Of a stretch of DNA of 64,000 nucleotides, positions 58,002 through 64,000 are shown piece after piece. Source of the DNA: Coraliomargarita sinensis (GTDB lineage Bacteria > Verrucomicrobiota > Verrucomicrobiia > Opitutales > Coraliomargaritaceae); contig NZ_QHJQ01000013.1 of NCBI RefSeq assembly GCF_003185655.1, forward strand, positions 21,006 through 85,005. The letters are read 5' to 3'. The number at the start of each line of letters is the position of its first letter. Position 1 is the first letter of the stretch. The translations under genes and the position numbers were made by a program. The notes under the pieces were generated by a model. It was not told where the DNA came from and ran no database searches. It saw only the letters and a list, made by a program, of their open reading frames with translations.

Positions 58002-58190
58002 TGTAGTCCAGACTGGTCGAATGGTGTCCCATGGTCGAGTGCTTTCCCTCGTAGACGCATGGGTTCATTTTAAACGTTAATTAACGTCAATTAACGGTTC
58101 CTCCCCCAGCACTCTGGCTTCTCTTTTTCGTGTCTTTCGCGCCTTTCGTCGTCAAAATGATTCATGCCTGGCTTTTATTCATTCTTTCTA
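58002..58190. other. Cassette remnant without intact gene
   Basis: A minus-strand reading of 40 codons (58,068-57,946, MNPCVYEGKHSTMGHHSTSL...) runs into attC-like site 1; its tail is encoded by the site. No family can be assigned. An A/T-rich palindrome, CGTTAATTAACGTCAATTAACG, split here as two half-copies, lies at about 58,075-58,096. This is likely a decayed cassette. Confidence 0.35.
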
Positions 58191-58255
58191 CATCGGTAAG
58201 CACGATCACTCCTGTAGCGCGGAACACGAAAGATGTTGATAGCTGCGTCTGGATC
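58191..58255 (-). repeat. attC-like site 2
   Basis: GCACGATCA (58,200-58,208) pairs with TGATAGCTGC (58,237-58,246) with a bulge, around a GTAGCGCGGAACACG core. Outer motif on the gene side is GTCTGGATCG. It is part of the duplicated segment. Confidence 0.55.
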
Positions 58256-58420
58256 GCACCTCAATCGCCATAGTGTGTCCACATTCGCAAAACCTTCACG
58301 ACTTTCTCTTCTTCGTAAACCTGATAGACCAACCTGTGTTGTATGTTGATCCGTCTGGAGTAAGTGCCTGATAAGTCGCCAACCAATGCTTCGTATTCTG
58401 GTGGTTTCATGAAGGGGTCC
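58191..58420. repeat. Direct repeat copy 1 (toxin 3' half plus attC-like site)
   Basis: About 230 bp, offset by 623 bp from copy 2 at 58,814-59,043, with only a few scattered differences. It covers the attC-like site and the last ~50 codons of the toxin gene. Confidence 0.88.
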
Positions 58421-58530
58421 TCCTCCAGTAGATTGATCAGTTCAAGTGCGTTCTCTTTTAGATGACTCCGCGCAATTTTCTTGGCATCTTTTTGTGCCTG
58501 CTTGGCGTATACGATCTGATAATTCACCAC
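58261..58530 (-). CDS. Txe/YoeB-family toxin (type II toxin-antitoxin)
   Basis: The 89-residue protein matches the YoeB/Txe ribosome-dependent mRNA endonuclease fold: YAKQAQKDAKKIARSHLKENALELINLLEEDPF, YEALVGDLSGTYSRRINIQHRLVYQV, and the typical C-terminus VLRMWTHYGD (stated in split blocks). It overlaps its antitoxin gene by 7 bp. YoeB toxins cleave mRNA in the ribosomal A site; that function is from family knowledge. A partial second copy of the 3' half is present upstream. Confidence 0.88.
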   Translation of the reverse strand: MVNYQIVYAKQAQKDAKKIARSHLKENALELINLLEEDPFMKPPEYEALVGDLSGTYSRRINIQHRLVYQVYEEEKVVKVLRMWTHYGD

Positions 58531-58766
58531 TCAACCGTCTCACTGCAGTCCTCGATCGTTTCCTTCATTCCCTTTTTGATTGAATCCACCATTCCAGGAA
58601 TCGCGCTCAAATGGATGGTTTCAGAAATAGCCCTCCAATCATCCTCGGAAACAAGCACCGCATTGCCCCGCTTGCCAGTGATTTGAATGGGGATGTGTGA
58701 ATCGTTCGCTTCGTCAATAAGCTTGTAGAGCTTGTTCCGAGCGCTGGTTGCGGTAATCGTAGTCAT
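58524..58766 (-). CDS. YefM/Phd-family antitoxin
   Basis: The 80-residue product has the Phd/YefM N-terminus (ITATSARNKLYKLIDEAND, PIQITGKRGNAVLVSEDDW), the dimeric DNA-binding fold that represses the operon, and an acidic C-terminal tail (KKGMKETIEDCSETVEW) that would wrap the toxin. It precedes the YoeB-like gene as usual. Both lie in one cassette. Confidence 0.88.
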   Translation of the reverse strand: MTTITATSARNKLYKLIDEANDSHIPIQITGKRGNAVLVSEDDWRAISETIHLSAIPGMVDSIKKGMKETIEDCSETVEW

Positions 58767-58813
58767 ATCCGAAACGTGCGCTATAGCGTGCGTTTGTCAA
58801 CTCCATTTTCTGC

Positions 58814-58877
58814 CATCGGTAAGGACGATCACTCCTGTAGTGCGGAACACGAAAGATGTTGATAGCTGCGACTGGAT
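58814..58877 (-). repeat. attC-like site 3
   Basis: Same sequence family as site 2: GACGATCA (58,824-58,831) with TGATAGCTGC (58,860-58,869), core GTAGTGCGGAACACG. It is in copy 2 of the duplicated segment. Confidence 0.55.
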
Positions 58878-59043
58878 CGCACCTCAATCGCCATAGTGTG
58901 TCCACATTCGCAAAACCTTCACGGCTTTCTCTTCTTCGTAAACCTGATAGACCAATCTGTGTTGTATGTTGGTCCGTCTGGAGTAAGTGCCTGATAAGTC
59001 GCCAACCAATGCTTCGTAATCTGGTGGTTGCCTGAAGGGGTCC
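58814..59043. repeat. Direct repeat copy 2 (truncated toxin gene plus attC-like site)
   Basis: Counterpart of 58,191-58,420 at a constant offset of 623 bp. The similarity stops at about 59,043, in the toxin sequence, where unrelated cassette DNA begins. Confidence 0.88.
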
Positions 59044-59189
59044 CTGCCAGACGGCTCAGTCGTCCAGTTGATTTTTAGACGGAGTGCAACGGAGATGGTG
59101 TAATAATTTTCGGGCGGGTTAACCGGGTTGTCCACGTCGACTGGATGGCTCTTCTTGAAGTCAGTTCGGAATAGATTGTTCGTCGACAT
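58884..59189 (-). pseudogene. Truncated YoeB-like toxin gene fused to another cassette's end
   Basis: An open frame of 101 codons. The last ~50 residues copy the intact toxin at 58,261 (EALVGDLSGTYSRR...MWTHYGD). The first ~50 residues (MSTNNLFRTDFKKSHPVDVDNPVNPP...) are unrelated and lie largely inside an attC-like site; the HPVDVDNPVNPP part matches the tail EPVDADNPGNPP of the DUF2059 gene product at 62,856. It is therefore a fusion of a gene end, a site and a toxin fragment, unlikely to be functional, and without its antitoxin. Confidence 0.75.
59050..59150 (-). repeat. attC-like site 4 (inside the fused frame)
   Basis: AGTCG (59,058-59,062) and CGACT (59,138-59,142) are the outer ends; TTCGGGCGGGTTAACCGGG with TTGTCC between is nearly the same as in the sites at 61,503 and 62,809. 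Inner pairing is weaker than in the others. Confidence 0.45.
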
Positions 59190-59194
59190 TCAGA

Positions 59195-59392
59195 TTAATC
59201 TTTCTCTTTTCCCTCTTCGTCTGCATCGCGCTTTCTGGTATTCGATTCGATTCGTTCAAGACTTTCAGAAATGTGCTTCAAGACCTTGAGGATTTCTGTG
59301 ATCCCACGAGAAACAAAGAATTCAAGTCTATAGATGCAGTAGCATGCTAGCACGATTGCTCCAAAAAATACGATGCTTAAGATTATTTCCAT
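59195..59392 (-). CDS. Cassette gene: small membrane protein
   Basis: The 65 residues have one membrane helix (IILSIVFFGAIVLACYCIY) and a cytoplasmic amphipathic helix (LKVLKHISESLERIESN) with a charged tail (RKRDADEEGKEKD). No family is recognised. The gene sits between attC-like site 5 and the fused toxin remnant. Confidence 0.5.
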   Translation of the reverse strand: MEIILSIVFFGAIVLACYCIYRLEFFVSRGITEILKVLKHISESLERIESNTRKRDADEEGKEKD

Positions 59393-59408
59393 TTTCTCTG
59401 TTTAGTTT

Positions 59409-59461
59409 GCCATCGTCGAGCAGTGGCGCGGCCTAGCCGTTGCCACCTGCGCTTGGTTCTA
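59409..59461 (-). repeat. attC-like site 5, containing the beta-lactamase stop codon
   Basis: CAGTGGCGCGGC (59,421-59,432) pairs with GCCGTTGCCACCTG (59,436-59,449) leaving unpaired bases; the stop codon of the beta-lactamase gene (59,433-59,435) is the loop. Outer motifs are CATCGTCGAG and GCTTGGTTC. Confidence 0.6.
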
Positions 59462-60266
59462 CATTTAGGTTTAGTGCGCCAATCGAGTTTAGAATAGTCT
59501 TGGTGATGATTTCTCTCTTGGGGATGTCATCCGTTCCATTGGGTGTGTCTATGTTCAATGCGAAAAACACTGGTCCGGTAGCATGCTCAATCCAGCCGAC
59601 CCACCAGCAAACCTTGCCATCCCATCCTGCCTTTCCTCGTAAAATCCAATCATGGCCAGCCTCTAATATCATCAGATCCTTCACGAGTCGTTGGTTGGCA
59701 ACGGTGAAAGGTAGCTCATTCCTGTAAAGTCTTTTTAGGAATTTGATTTGTTCGTGTGCAGAGATCTCCAAATTTCCACTAATCCAAAAAGGTTCTTTTC
59801 CGGATGGGTCTTGGTTCCCATATTGAATCCGCTTTAAATAGTCGCGTTCTTTCGTCGCGCCTATCTCTTTTGCGAACTGTTGGTAGACCCAAACAACAGA
59901 GTAGCGCATTGCTGACCGAAGGTCCTGATCACGGTCCCATTCAGGATTAGCTCTTTTCTTACCATCCCAGCGGACGGTCTCGAATTCATCTCGAATGACT
60001 TCTGAATCCAAAGCGAAGAGAGTATGCGGAATCTTAAATGTTGATGCGGGTGAAAACCGCTTTTCAGCACGAACGCTGTTGAACGTCATAAGCCCTTCCG
60101 TCCCAGGTCGCTCGTCGTAGATAACTATTGTTCCTTCGACTTTGAGTTGCTCGAAGAAAGGCGCCCAGTCCGCTCGCTCGCTGGATGCATCGACTGATGC
60201 CAGACATGTTAACATGCTTATAATGCAGGCATAAAAGCACTTAAGGTTACCACGGATTTGATTCAT
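59433..60266 (-). CDS. Class D (OXA-type) beta-lactamase
   Basis: This serine enzyme would hydrolyse beta-lactams in the periplasm. The 277 residues start with a signal peptide (about 1-27). All class D motifs are readable: S75-T-F-K78 (active-site Ser and carbamylated Lys), S123-V-V125, Y149-G-N151, W161, and K212-A-G214 in place of the common KTG/KSG, followed by WWVGWIE. The distances fit family members. Spectrum cannot be told. It is a gene in the cassette-like array, its stop lying within an attC-like hairpin, and it carries no promoter of its own that I can see. It could also be a penicillin-binding sensor-like protein. Confidence 0.9.
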   Translation of the reverse strand: MNQIRGNLKCFYACIISMLTCLASVDASSERADWAPFFEQLKVEGTIVIYDERPGTEGLMTFNSVRAEKRFSPASTFKIPHTLFALDSEVIRDEFETVRWDGKKRANPEWDRDQDLRSAMRYSVVWVYQQFAKEIGATKERDYLKRIQYGNQDPSGKEPFWISGNLEISAHEQIKFLKRLYRNELPFTVANQRLVKDLMILEAGHDWILRGKAGWDGKVCWWVGWIEHATGPVFFALNIDTPNGTDDIPKREIITKTILNSIGALNLNVEPSAGGNG

Positions 60267-60275
60267 CTTATCTTG

Positions 60276-60333
60276 AAGAACCTCGAATTCAGGTGCGGCG
60301 TAGAACGCCGTATTCTCTATCGGCTGGTTCTAC
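60276..60333 (-). repeat. attC-like site 6
   Basis: CGGCG (60,296-60,300) and CGCCG (60,306-60,310) form a short hairpin, flanked by GAAT/ATTC. Outer motifs GAAGAACCTCG and CGGCTGGTTCTAC give R box-like GTAGAAC (minus strand) against GTTCTTC (six of seven positions pair). Confidence 0.55.
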
Positions 60334-60822
60334 TTGATCCGAGTGAAGAGCCATGATGATAAAGTCGCACTCGATTCCATCCAACTCCCTTGCTTTGAGC
60401 TTTCTTCCTTCAACTTGGAATCCAAGCTTCTTGTAGAGTTCAATTGCTGGTGTGTTGGTCGAGAAGACTTCCATTTCTATTCTTTTGATGCCTTTCGATT
60501 GAGCATCGGCAATCGCCTTAGAGAGAAGCTTCTCTCCGATTCCTTTTCTTCTATGATTGGCAACGACGCCCATTCCCATGCGTGCTACATGCTTAGAACC
60601 TTCATATGGATAAGGTATGATGTCGCACCAACCAACAACTTCGCCTGCCTCGATCGCGAAGACCTGAGTCCATTCATTTTCTTGAATTTCTTTTAGGAAG
60701 GTGTGTGTGGATTCAATTTCAGGGGCTTTAACGAAGTGGAGAAACTTTCTTTCCCTAGCGACTGAGTCTACCGCTTTCCAAAAGCTCTCTAGATACGCTA
60801 GTGACGCTGTTTCGATTTTCAT
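60289..60822 (-). CDS. GNAT-family N-acetyltransferase (cassette gene)
   Basis: The 177-residue protein has the GNAT fold: motif A with VARMGMGVVANHRRKGIGEKLL (pyrophosphate-binding RRKGIG) and AIADAQSKGIKRIEMEVFSTNTPAIELYKKLGF as motif B (both cited in parts). It transfers acetyl from acetyl-CoA to an unknown amine. Cassettes often carry GNAT enzymes, some of them drug-modifying; nothing here points to a specific substrate. The last residues (EPADREYGVLRRT) extend into the attC-like site. Confidence 0.85.
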   Translation of the reverse strand: MKIETASLAYLESFWKAVDSVARERKFLHFVKAPEIESTHTFLKEIQENEWTQVFAIEAGEVVGWCDIIPYPYEGSKHVARMGMGVVANHRRKGIGEKLLSKAIADAQSKGIKRIEMEVFSTNTPAIELYKKLGFQVEGRKLKARELDGIECDFIIMALHSDQVEPADREYGVLRRT

Positions 60823-60828
60823 TTCTTT

Positions 60829-60896
60829 TGTCGAACGTCGAGCGTAGTAACGGAGGTGAGCGGAGAGAACCGGAGTTGACTACCGCGCCTGGATGG
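60829..60896 (-). repeat. attC-like site 7
   Basis: GCGTAGTAAC (60,842-60,851) pairs with GTTGACTACCGC (60,875-60,886) with two bulged bases (A and C/G); AAC/GTT is at the inner end, the attC pattern. Outer motif is GAACGTCGAG; the toxin stop codon lies in the right arm. Confidence 0.65.
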
Positions 60897-61245
60897 ACCC
60901 TTCACTTCGAATCCACTCGGACAGTCGGGTTCGAATGTCGCCTAAAGCCTCTTTGGGTAAAGTTCCAAGCTTGCCGGCAAAAATGGATGGGTGAACCACT
61001 GCAAGCCGACTGGTCCGAATCAGACTTTCCTTCTTTAAGCCGGTCTTATCGAAACCGGGCATCGTCTCAGGTAACACGATCTCTAGGTCTGGGATCTGAT
61101 GTCGTGTTTGGGTGCTGATCATGCACACGAGACAATCGTCAAAATCTCCATGGATTCTTTTGATCAACAATGCGGGTCTTAGCTTGCCAACACCCAAATC
61201 TGACTGAGGGAAACGGAACAGGAGGATATCACCTTCGGAAATCAT
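60880..61245 (-). CDS. MazF/PemK-family toxin (type II toxin-antitoxin)
   Basis: The 121-residue protein begins ISEGDILLFRFPQSDLGVGKLRPALLI, matching the PemK/MazF opening (GDIvlv.fP..d..g.KlRPalvl), and has QIPDLEIVLP, LKKESLIRTSRLAVVHP and a GKLGTLPKEAL end. MazF toxins cut single-stranded RNA at short sequences. It overlaps the antitoxin gene by 4 bp and ends inside an attC-like site. Both genes make one cassette. Confidence 0.87.
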   Translation of the reverse strand: MISEGDILLFRFPQSDLGVGKLRPALLIKRIHGDFDDCLVCMISTQTRHQIPDLEIVLPETMPGFDKTGLKKESLIRTSRLAVVHPSIFAGKLGTLPKEALGDIRTRLSEWIRSEGSIQAR

Positions 61246-61454
61246 CCGATCTTCTCGATCACATCAGATTCTGTGTAGAGGCTTTCCTCGTCCTCCATCC
61301 CTCGCAGTGCTGCAGCGAGGGAGGCTTCTCTAAGGGCATTCTCTTCGTTTCTTTTCTCTTTTTCTTTTAGAAACTCTACGAATTCAAGCACTTCAGACTG
61401 CTTCTCCGGCCGTAGAGAGGCAATCTCTTGGATGATTTGTTCCGCAGTGCTCAT
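61242..61454 (-). CDS. DUF2281-like antitoxin of the MazF-type toxin
   Basis: The 70-residue product (MSTAEQIIQEIASLRPEKQS, VLEFVEFLKEKEKRNEEN) matches the DUF2281/VapB-like small antitoxins: two short helices with an LPE/RPEKQxEVLEFVEFL pattern and a flexible acidic end (MEDEESLYTESDVIEKIG). It precedes the toxin, as usual. It may regulate its own promoter. Confidence 0.8.
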   Translation of the reverse strand: MSTAEQIIQEIASLRPEKQSEVLEFVEFLKEKEKRNEENALREASLAAALRGMEDEESLYTESDVIEKIG

Positions 61455-61502
61455 GTCTTTTAATACTGCTGATCAGAGGCCGAATCTCAAGTTCATTTTT
61501 TG

Positions 61503-61599
<97 letters not shown>

Positions 61600-61605
<6 letters not shown>

Positions 61606-61929
61606 CTTCTTTTCGAAGACTTTTTTGCCTCCTTTTTCGTCAATAATAGTCAAGGTGTTTCCTTTGAGCTCAAATTTTGCCTTCACTAGCATTGACGCAT
61701 CAAAATCAGGTATCCCAATTTCTAGACCTCCGGATTCGCCTAATCTCCACATTCCTTTTAGACTGTTAGTGTCGTTGAATTGATAGATATAAGCTCCATC
61801 TGAAGTCAGTGTGATTTCTTTTCCATCCCCTTCTCTAACCCACGTTCCGACGAGTTCATTCTTTTCGACTTTCGCGCAACCGGCAAAGAACAACAACAGT
61901 AGTAGGGTCCAAATTGGTAGTGTTTTCAT
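61600..61929 (-). CDS. Cassette gene: small lipoprotein
   Basis: Start at 61,929 gives MKTLPIWTLLLLLFFAGCAK with a clear lipobox (FAGC). The ~90-residue mature part is a small beta-rich domain (LVGTWVREGDGKEITLTSDGAYIYQF, GMWRLGESGGLEIGI, LKGNTLTIIDEKGGKKVF; in parts), similar to lipocalin-like/DUF-type envelope proteins that begin with L-x-G-x-W. Function unknown. Confidence 0.65.
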
Positions 61930-61939
61930 TTTCTTTTCT

Positions 61940-62006
61940 CTAATGTAGAGCACTATCGCGCCTGTAGCGCGGAGCGCGAAAGGCGTTGATAGCTGCGACT
62001 GGATCT
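61940..62006 (-). repeat. attC-like site 9
   Basis: GCACTATCGCGCC (61,950-61,962) pairs with GGCGTTGATAGCTGC (61,982-61,996) with bulges, around GTAGCGCGGAGCGCG. Outer motifs AATGTAGAG and CGACTGGATC. Confidence 0.62.
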
Positions 62007-62011
62007 ATGCT

Positions 62012-62428
62012 TCATTTGTTTCGATGGTCAATCGTTAGCTCGATTGGGCCACTCTCAATCTCTTCAATTTCGGTAATCTTGACTAATTCTGATCCGAGTT
62101 TCTCCACTCCGATCAGCACTAAGTCCCGGGAGGCATTTCCCTTCAATTCAACGACTCCGCCGGTTGTGGTCATCACGACTCCACCTCGATCGTGAGTGCC
62201 TACTTTCATTCCGTCGAAGTAGAGGTCAATCGGCCCATACTCTTCGTCGGCAAATACTCCAAAGTGTCCGACTTCTTTTCCTTTTCCGATTACCATCCCC
62301 ACGCTCAGTTCTGTGTGTGCGGGATCGCTCCACATACCAAAGAAGATCTGCCTTGTATTTGCTTCGTTTGATTCCGAGCACCCAAAAAGTAGGACTGTGC
62401 AGAAGATGAGTAACGCCAGAAATTTCAT
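62012..62428 (-). CDS. Cassette gene: small lipoprotein
   Basis: The 138 residues begin with a lipoprotein signal (MKFLALLIFCTVLLFGCSES; lipobox LFGC). The mature part has short beta-rich stretches (MWSDPAHTELSVGMVIGKGK, VVMTTTGGVVELKGNASRDLVL) and an acidic ITEIEEIESGPIELTIDHRNK end. No family is recognised. It lies between attC-like sites 9 and 10. Confidence 0.6.
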   Translation of the reverse strand: MKFLALLIFCTVLLFGCSESNEANTRQIFFGMWSDPAHTELSVGMVIGKGKEVGHFGVFADEEYGPIDLYFDGMKVGTHDRGGVVMTTTGGVVELKGNASRDLVLIGVEKLGSELVKITEIEEIESGPIELTIDHRNK

Positions 62429-62434
62429 TCTTTC

Positions 62435-62506
<72 letters not shown>

Positions 62507-62511
62507 TTTGT

Positions 62512-62802
62512 CTAGATGTTTTGGATGACAAGGATGCATAAAAATCCAATCATTGGGACCAAGAGCAGCGAAAAAGCTGTGGTCAGGGCAGCAAACTTTT
62601 TTATTTCTCCTTCTTTTTTGACCGCACCGTCAACGACTGGGTCGATTCCCTTCAAAAACCAAGAAATGAGCAGTCCGATCAGAATGACTCCTGCTCCGCT
62701 AGAATAGCCTGCATCGAAAATTCCGATCAAGATCAACAGAGCGACAAAGGCAAAACTCAGGAATATTGCCAAACGAAAAGCTCTGAATGTAGTTCCTTTC
62801 AT
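62512..62802 (-). CDS. Cassette gene: small membrane protein
   Basis: The 96-residue product has three hydrophobic helices (IFLSFAFVALLILIGIF, GAGVILIGLLISWFLKGI, ALTTAFSLLLVPMIGFLCILV) and a short charged loop (VKKEGEIKK). No family is recognised. It lies between attC-like sites 10 and 11. Confidence 0.55.
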   Translation of the reverse strand: MKGTTFRAFRLAIFLSFAFVALLILIGIFDAGYSSGAGVILIGLLISWFLKGIDPVVDGAVKKEGEIKKFAALTTAFSLLLVPMIGFLCILVIQNI

Positions 62803-62808
62803 TATTGT

Positions 62809-62911
62809 TAAGAACGTCGAGACCAGACAACAAGCCTGTGAGATTAGTCGTCCTGTTAATTTTTAGAATTTAAGGGCGGGTTACCTGGGTTGTCTGCGTC
62901 GACTGGTTCTA
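62809..62911 (-). repeat. attC-like site 11 (best example)
   Basis: GTCGAGACCAGACAAC (62,816-62,831) pairs with GTTGTCTGCGTCGAC (62,889-62,903) with unpaired bases; inner end AAC/GTT. Outer GAAC (62,812-62,815) and GTTC (62,906-62,909) extend the pairing. The gene stop (62,856) is inside the site. Confidence 0.72.
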
Positions 62912-63413
62912 GCCTTTCCAATATTGATTGGTTTTTAGCTACCCATCCGTCAAATATTCTCTGCATTTCTGATCGTGCATGTTTCATATTCTCGGTAGCT
63001 ATAGGTCTAATTTTCTCTTCAATTTCATTCATTTGAATGTAGAATTTTTGGCCTGCTGAAGTCTTCAGGAAATCTCTCAGTATCGTGATTTCTTCCGGTG
63101 TGTATTCCTGCCGAAAATATTCGATGTAGATTTCTTCATATGCTTCCCAAGACGCTTTTTCTTTAAAGTAAGCCATGAGTTCGTCTACTAGCTTTAGGTA
63201 TTCTTTATTCCCTTTTAGTTGTAATCCGAGGTCAGATTTTAGGTAGTTGTTTTTTACCTCGTAGTATTTTACCAGATAAGCGAGCTCGTATCCTTGTTCA
63301 AAGCTTAACAACTCAATGACTTCTTTGATCTCTTCGTGATTTCCTGACTGCTCCGACCAAGCAATTCCATATAGCCAGAGAATTGTGAATGCGATAGTGA
63401 GTGCTTTCTTCAT
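62856..63413 (-). CDS. Exported DUF2059-type protein (cassette gene)
   Basis: Start at 63,413 gives a signal peptide (MKKALTIAFTILWLYGIAWS). The ~185-residue protein is helical, with YTPEEITILRDFLKTSAGQK as a match to the DUF2059 core (helix-turn with SPxGqK). The final residues (LEPVDADNPGNPPLNSKN) are encoded inside the attC-like site. Function unknown; DUF2059 proteins are small periplasmic proteins. It lies in its own cassette. Confidence 0.7.
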   Translation of the reverse strand: MKKALTIAFTILWLYGIAWSEQSGNHEEIKEVIELLSFEQGYELAYLVKYYEVKNNYLKSDLGLQLKGNKEYLKLVDELMAYFKEKASWEAYEEIYIEYFRQEYTPEEITILRDFLKTSAGQKFYIQMNEIEEKIRPIATENMKHARSEMQRIFDGWVAKNQSILERLEPVDADNPGNPPLNSKN

Positions 63414-63417
63414 CTCT

Positions 63418-63489
63418 AGAACCGTCAAAGTGTATCGCGGAGTGAAGCGCGGAGCGCGTAACGGAATTGATACCACTGACTGGTTATCC
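63418..63489 (-). repeat. attC-like site 12
   Basis: AGTGTATC (63,429-63,436) pairs with GATACCACT (63,469-63,477), one bulged base, around GAAGCGCGGAGCGCG. Outer motifs GAACCGTCAAAG and TGACTGGTTATCC. Confidence 0.62.
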
Positions 63490-63818
63490 TTCCCCTTCCT
63501 TGAGGTAAAGTAAATCTGGATTCACTACAGACCAAATCCTATCGTGGAACAATCCCTCATTTGAATCGAGCCACTGATCCAACTTTTCAATTTCTTTTTC
63601 ATTTTGCAACTGCTTCTCGCCAAACTGATACCACTGTTCAAGTTCTTGAGATGCGTATTCAGCCAGAAGCCTTCTAATTTTCTCAGATTCTTTTTCGCTG
63701 ATACCCTCATGCCACTGCCAGACGCCCGAACGCGTGGAAGAACACCATTCAAGCAGACGCGCGCCCAACCAGAGTCGGTCTGTCGATGTTCCCTCTTTTT
63801 CTTTTACCGAGATTGATG
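63484..63818 (-). pseudogene. Cassette gene cut by the IS element (5' part missing)
   Basis: The reading frame ends at 63,484 and is open through 63,879, but the bases above 63,818 belong to the insertion sequence. The remaining ~110 residues (SISVKEKEGTSTDRLWLGAR, VWQWHEGISEKESEKIRRLL, WYQFGEKQLQNEKEIEKLDQW; in parts) are from a helical protein of unknown family. The gene start is lost and probably lies on the far side of the element, outside the window. Confidence 0.6.
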
Positions 63819-64000
63819 TGTCCTGAGAAAACTGGACATGGGATTCTCTTAAAAAGAGGATCCAACCATGAAGAGACAACGCTATACTGCCGAGTTCAAA
63901 CAGGAGGCAGTCAAACTGATATTAATCGACGGGACCCCGGTGAAGGAGGTTTCGCAGCAATTGGGAGTGCCTGAAGGGGTTCTTTACAGCTGGAAGCAGA
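63819..64000 (+). mobile_element. IS3-family insertion sequence, left end (runs out of window)
   Basis: A left end TGTCCTGAGAAAACTGGACA (from 63,819) with the internal TGTCC/GGACA dyad, followed by a start codon for an OrfA-type transposase. The element enters the cassette-like array and truncates a gene. Its right end and target duplication are outside the window. Confidence 0.75.
63868..64000 (+). CDS. IS3-family transposase OrfA (partial)
   Basis: The ATG at 63,868 begins MKRQRYTAEFKQEAVKLI with the IS3 OrfA helix-turn-helix (GTPVKEVSQQLGVPEGVLYSW). 44 codons are visible before the window ends. This type of OrfA binds the terminal repeats; OrfB would follow by frameshift. Confidence 0.9.
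   Translation, partial: MKRQRYTAEFKQEAVKLILIDGTPVKEVSQQLGVPEGVLYSWKQ

Noticed and set aside
57946..58068. C-terminal end of a tyrosine recombinase (GHHSTSLDYI resembling the GH..Y motif)
   Set aside because: The spacing of H to Y is shorter than in integrases, no Arg motifs are seen upstream, and the tail is encoded by the attC-like site. The frame is only 40 codons.
52735..60266. AmpG-like permease and beta-lactamase as one resistance circuit
   Set aside because: They are 5 kb apart, on opposite strands and in regions of different base composition, with no AmpR-type regulator.

Overview
The window looks like a chromosomal segment of a Verrucomicrobiota bacterium, probably Opitutae/Puniceicoccales (Coraliomargarita-like). 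This is inferred from family content, not from a marker gene: several SASA-type sialate O-acetylesterases, DUF1080 and DUF6807 (PmoA-like) proteins, a Tat-exported Gfo/Idh/MocA oxidoreductase, an SHD1-domain protein, a 2,658-residue repeat-rich secreted protease, and vWA proteins with an ICCGFGA-type membrane motif. Bases 1 to about 57,000 are GC-rich with uniform codon use. From about 57,600 to the end the DNA is clearly richer in A+T and organised differently.

Layout. 1-5,350: pyrimidine synthesis (pyrB end, pyrC), a CPBP protease, DAHP synthase, rlmN and a tiny lipoprotein. 5,500-10,810: a CHASE-type histidine kinase, a glycine-zipper lipoprotein, and a three-gene unit made of a MotA/ExbB-like channel and two MotB-like proteins that carry vWA domains; this unit is one of the two most interesting loci. 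10,950-18,570: M28 peptidase, ParB-like protein, Ski2-like helicase, GspF-like protein, methyltransferase, the SRP RNA gene and a kinase-like protein. 18,585-25,730: aminotransferase (avtA) and carbohydrate genes (DUF1080, sialate esterase, DUF6807, Gfo/Idh/MocA). 25,859-33,835: the giant protease. 34,183-41,241: aminotransferase, 2-hydroxyacid dehydrogenase, TonB/PA14-like protein, aldose epimerase and two more SGNH esterases. 41,557-50,487: sufU, a YyaL-like protein, a pilin, mutL, an amidase homologue lacking its catalytic triad, and a nucleoside-salvage operon (deoA-like, PNP, upp). 50,720-57,306: a helical-repeat protein, an AmpG-like transporter, a putative structured RNA, cytochrome c, cupin and small membrane proteins, and an esterase.

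57,600-63,880 appears to be an integron-type cassette array. Small minus-strand genes (two toxin-antitoxin pairs, a class D beta-lactamase, a GNAT acetyltransferase, a DUF2059 protein, small lipoproteins and membrane proteins) are each followed by an imperfect inverted repeat with shared outer motifs, 12 in all, resembling attC sites. One toxin cassette is partly duplicated, and an IS3-family element enters the array at about 63,819. No integrase is inside the window; from the gene orientation it would be expected beyond base 64,000.

The sequence also carries two families of short dispersed intergenic repeats. All family assignments were made by reading motifs; no database search was run.
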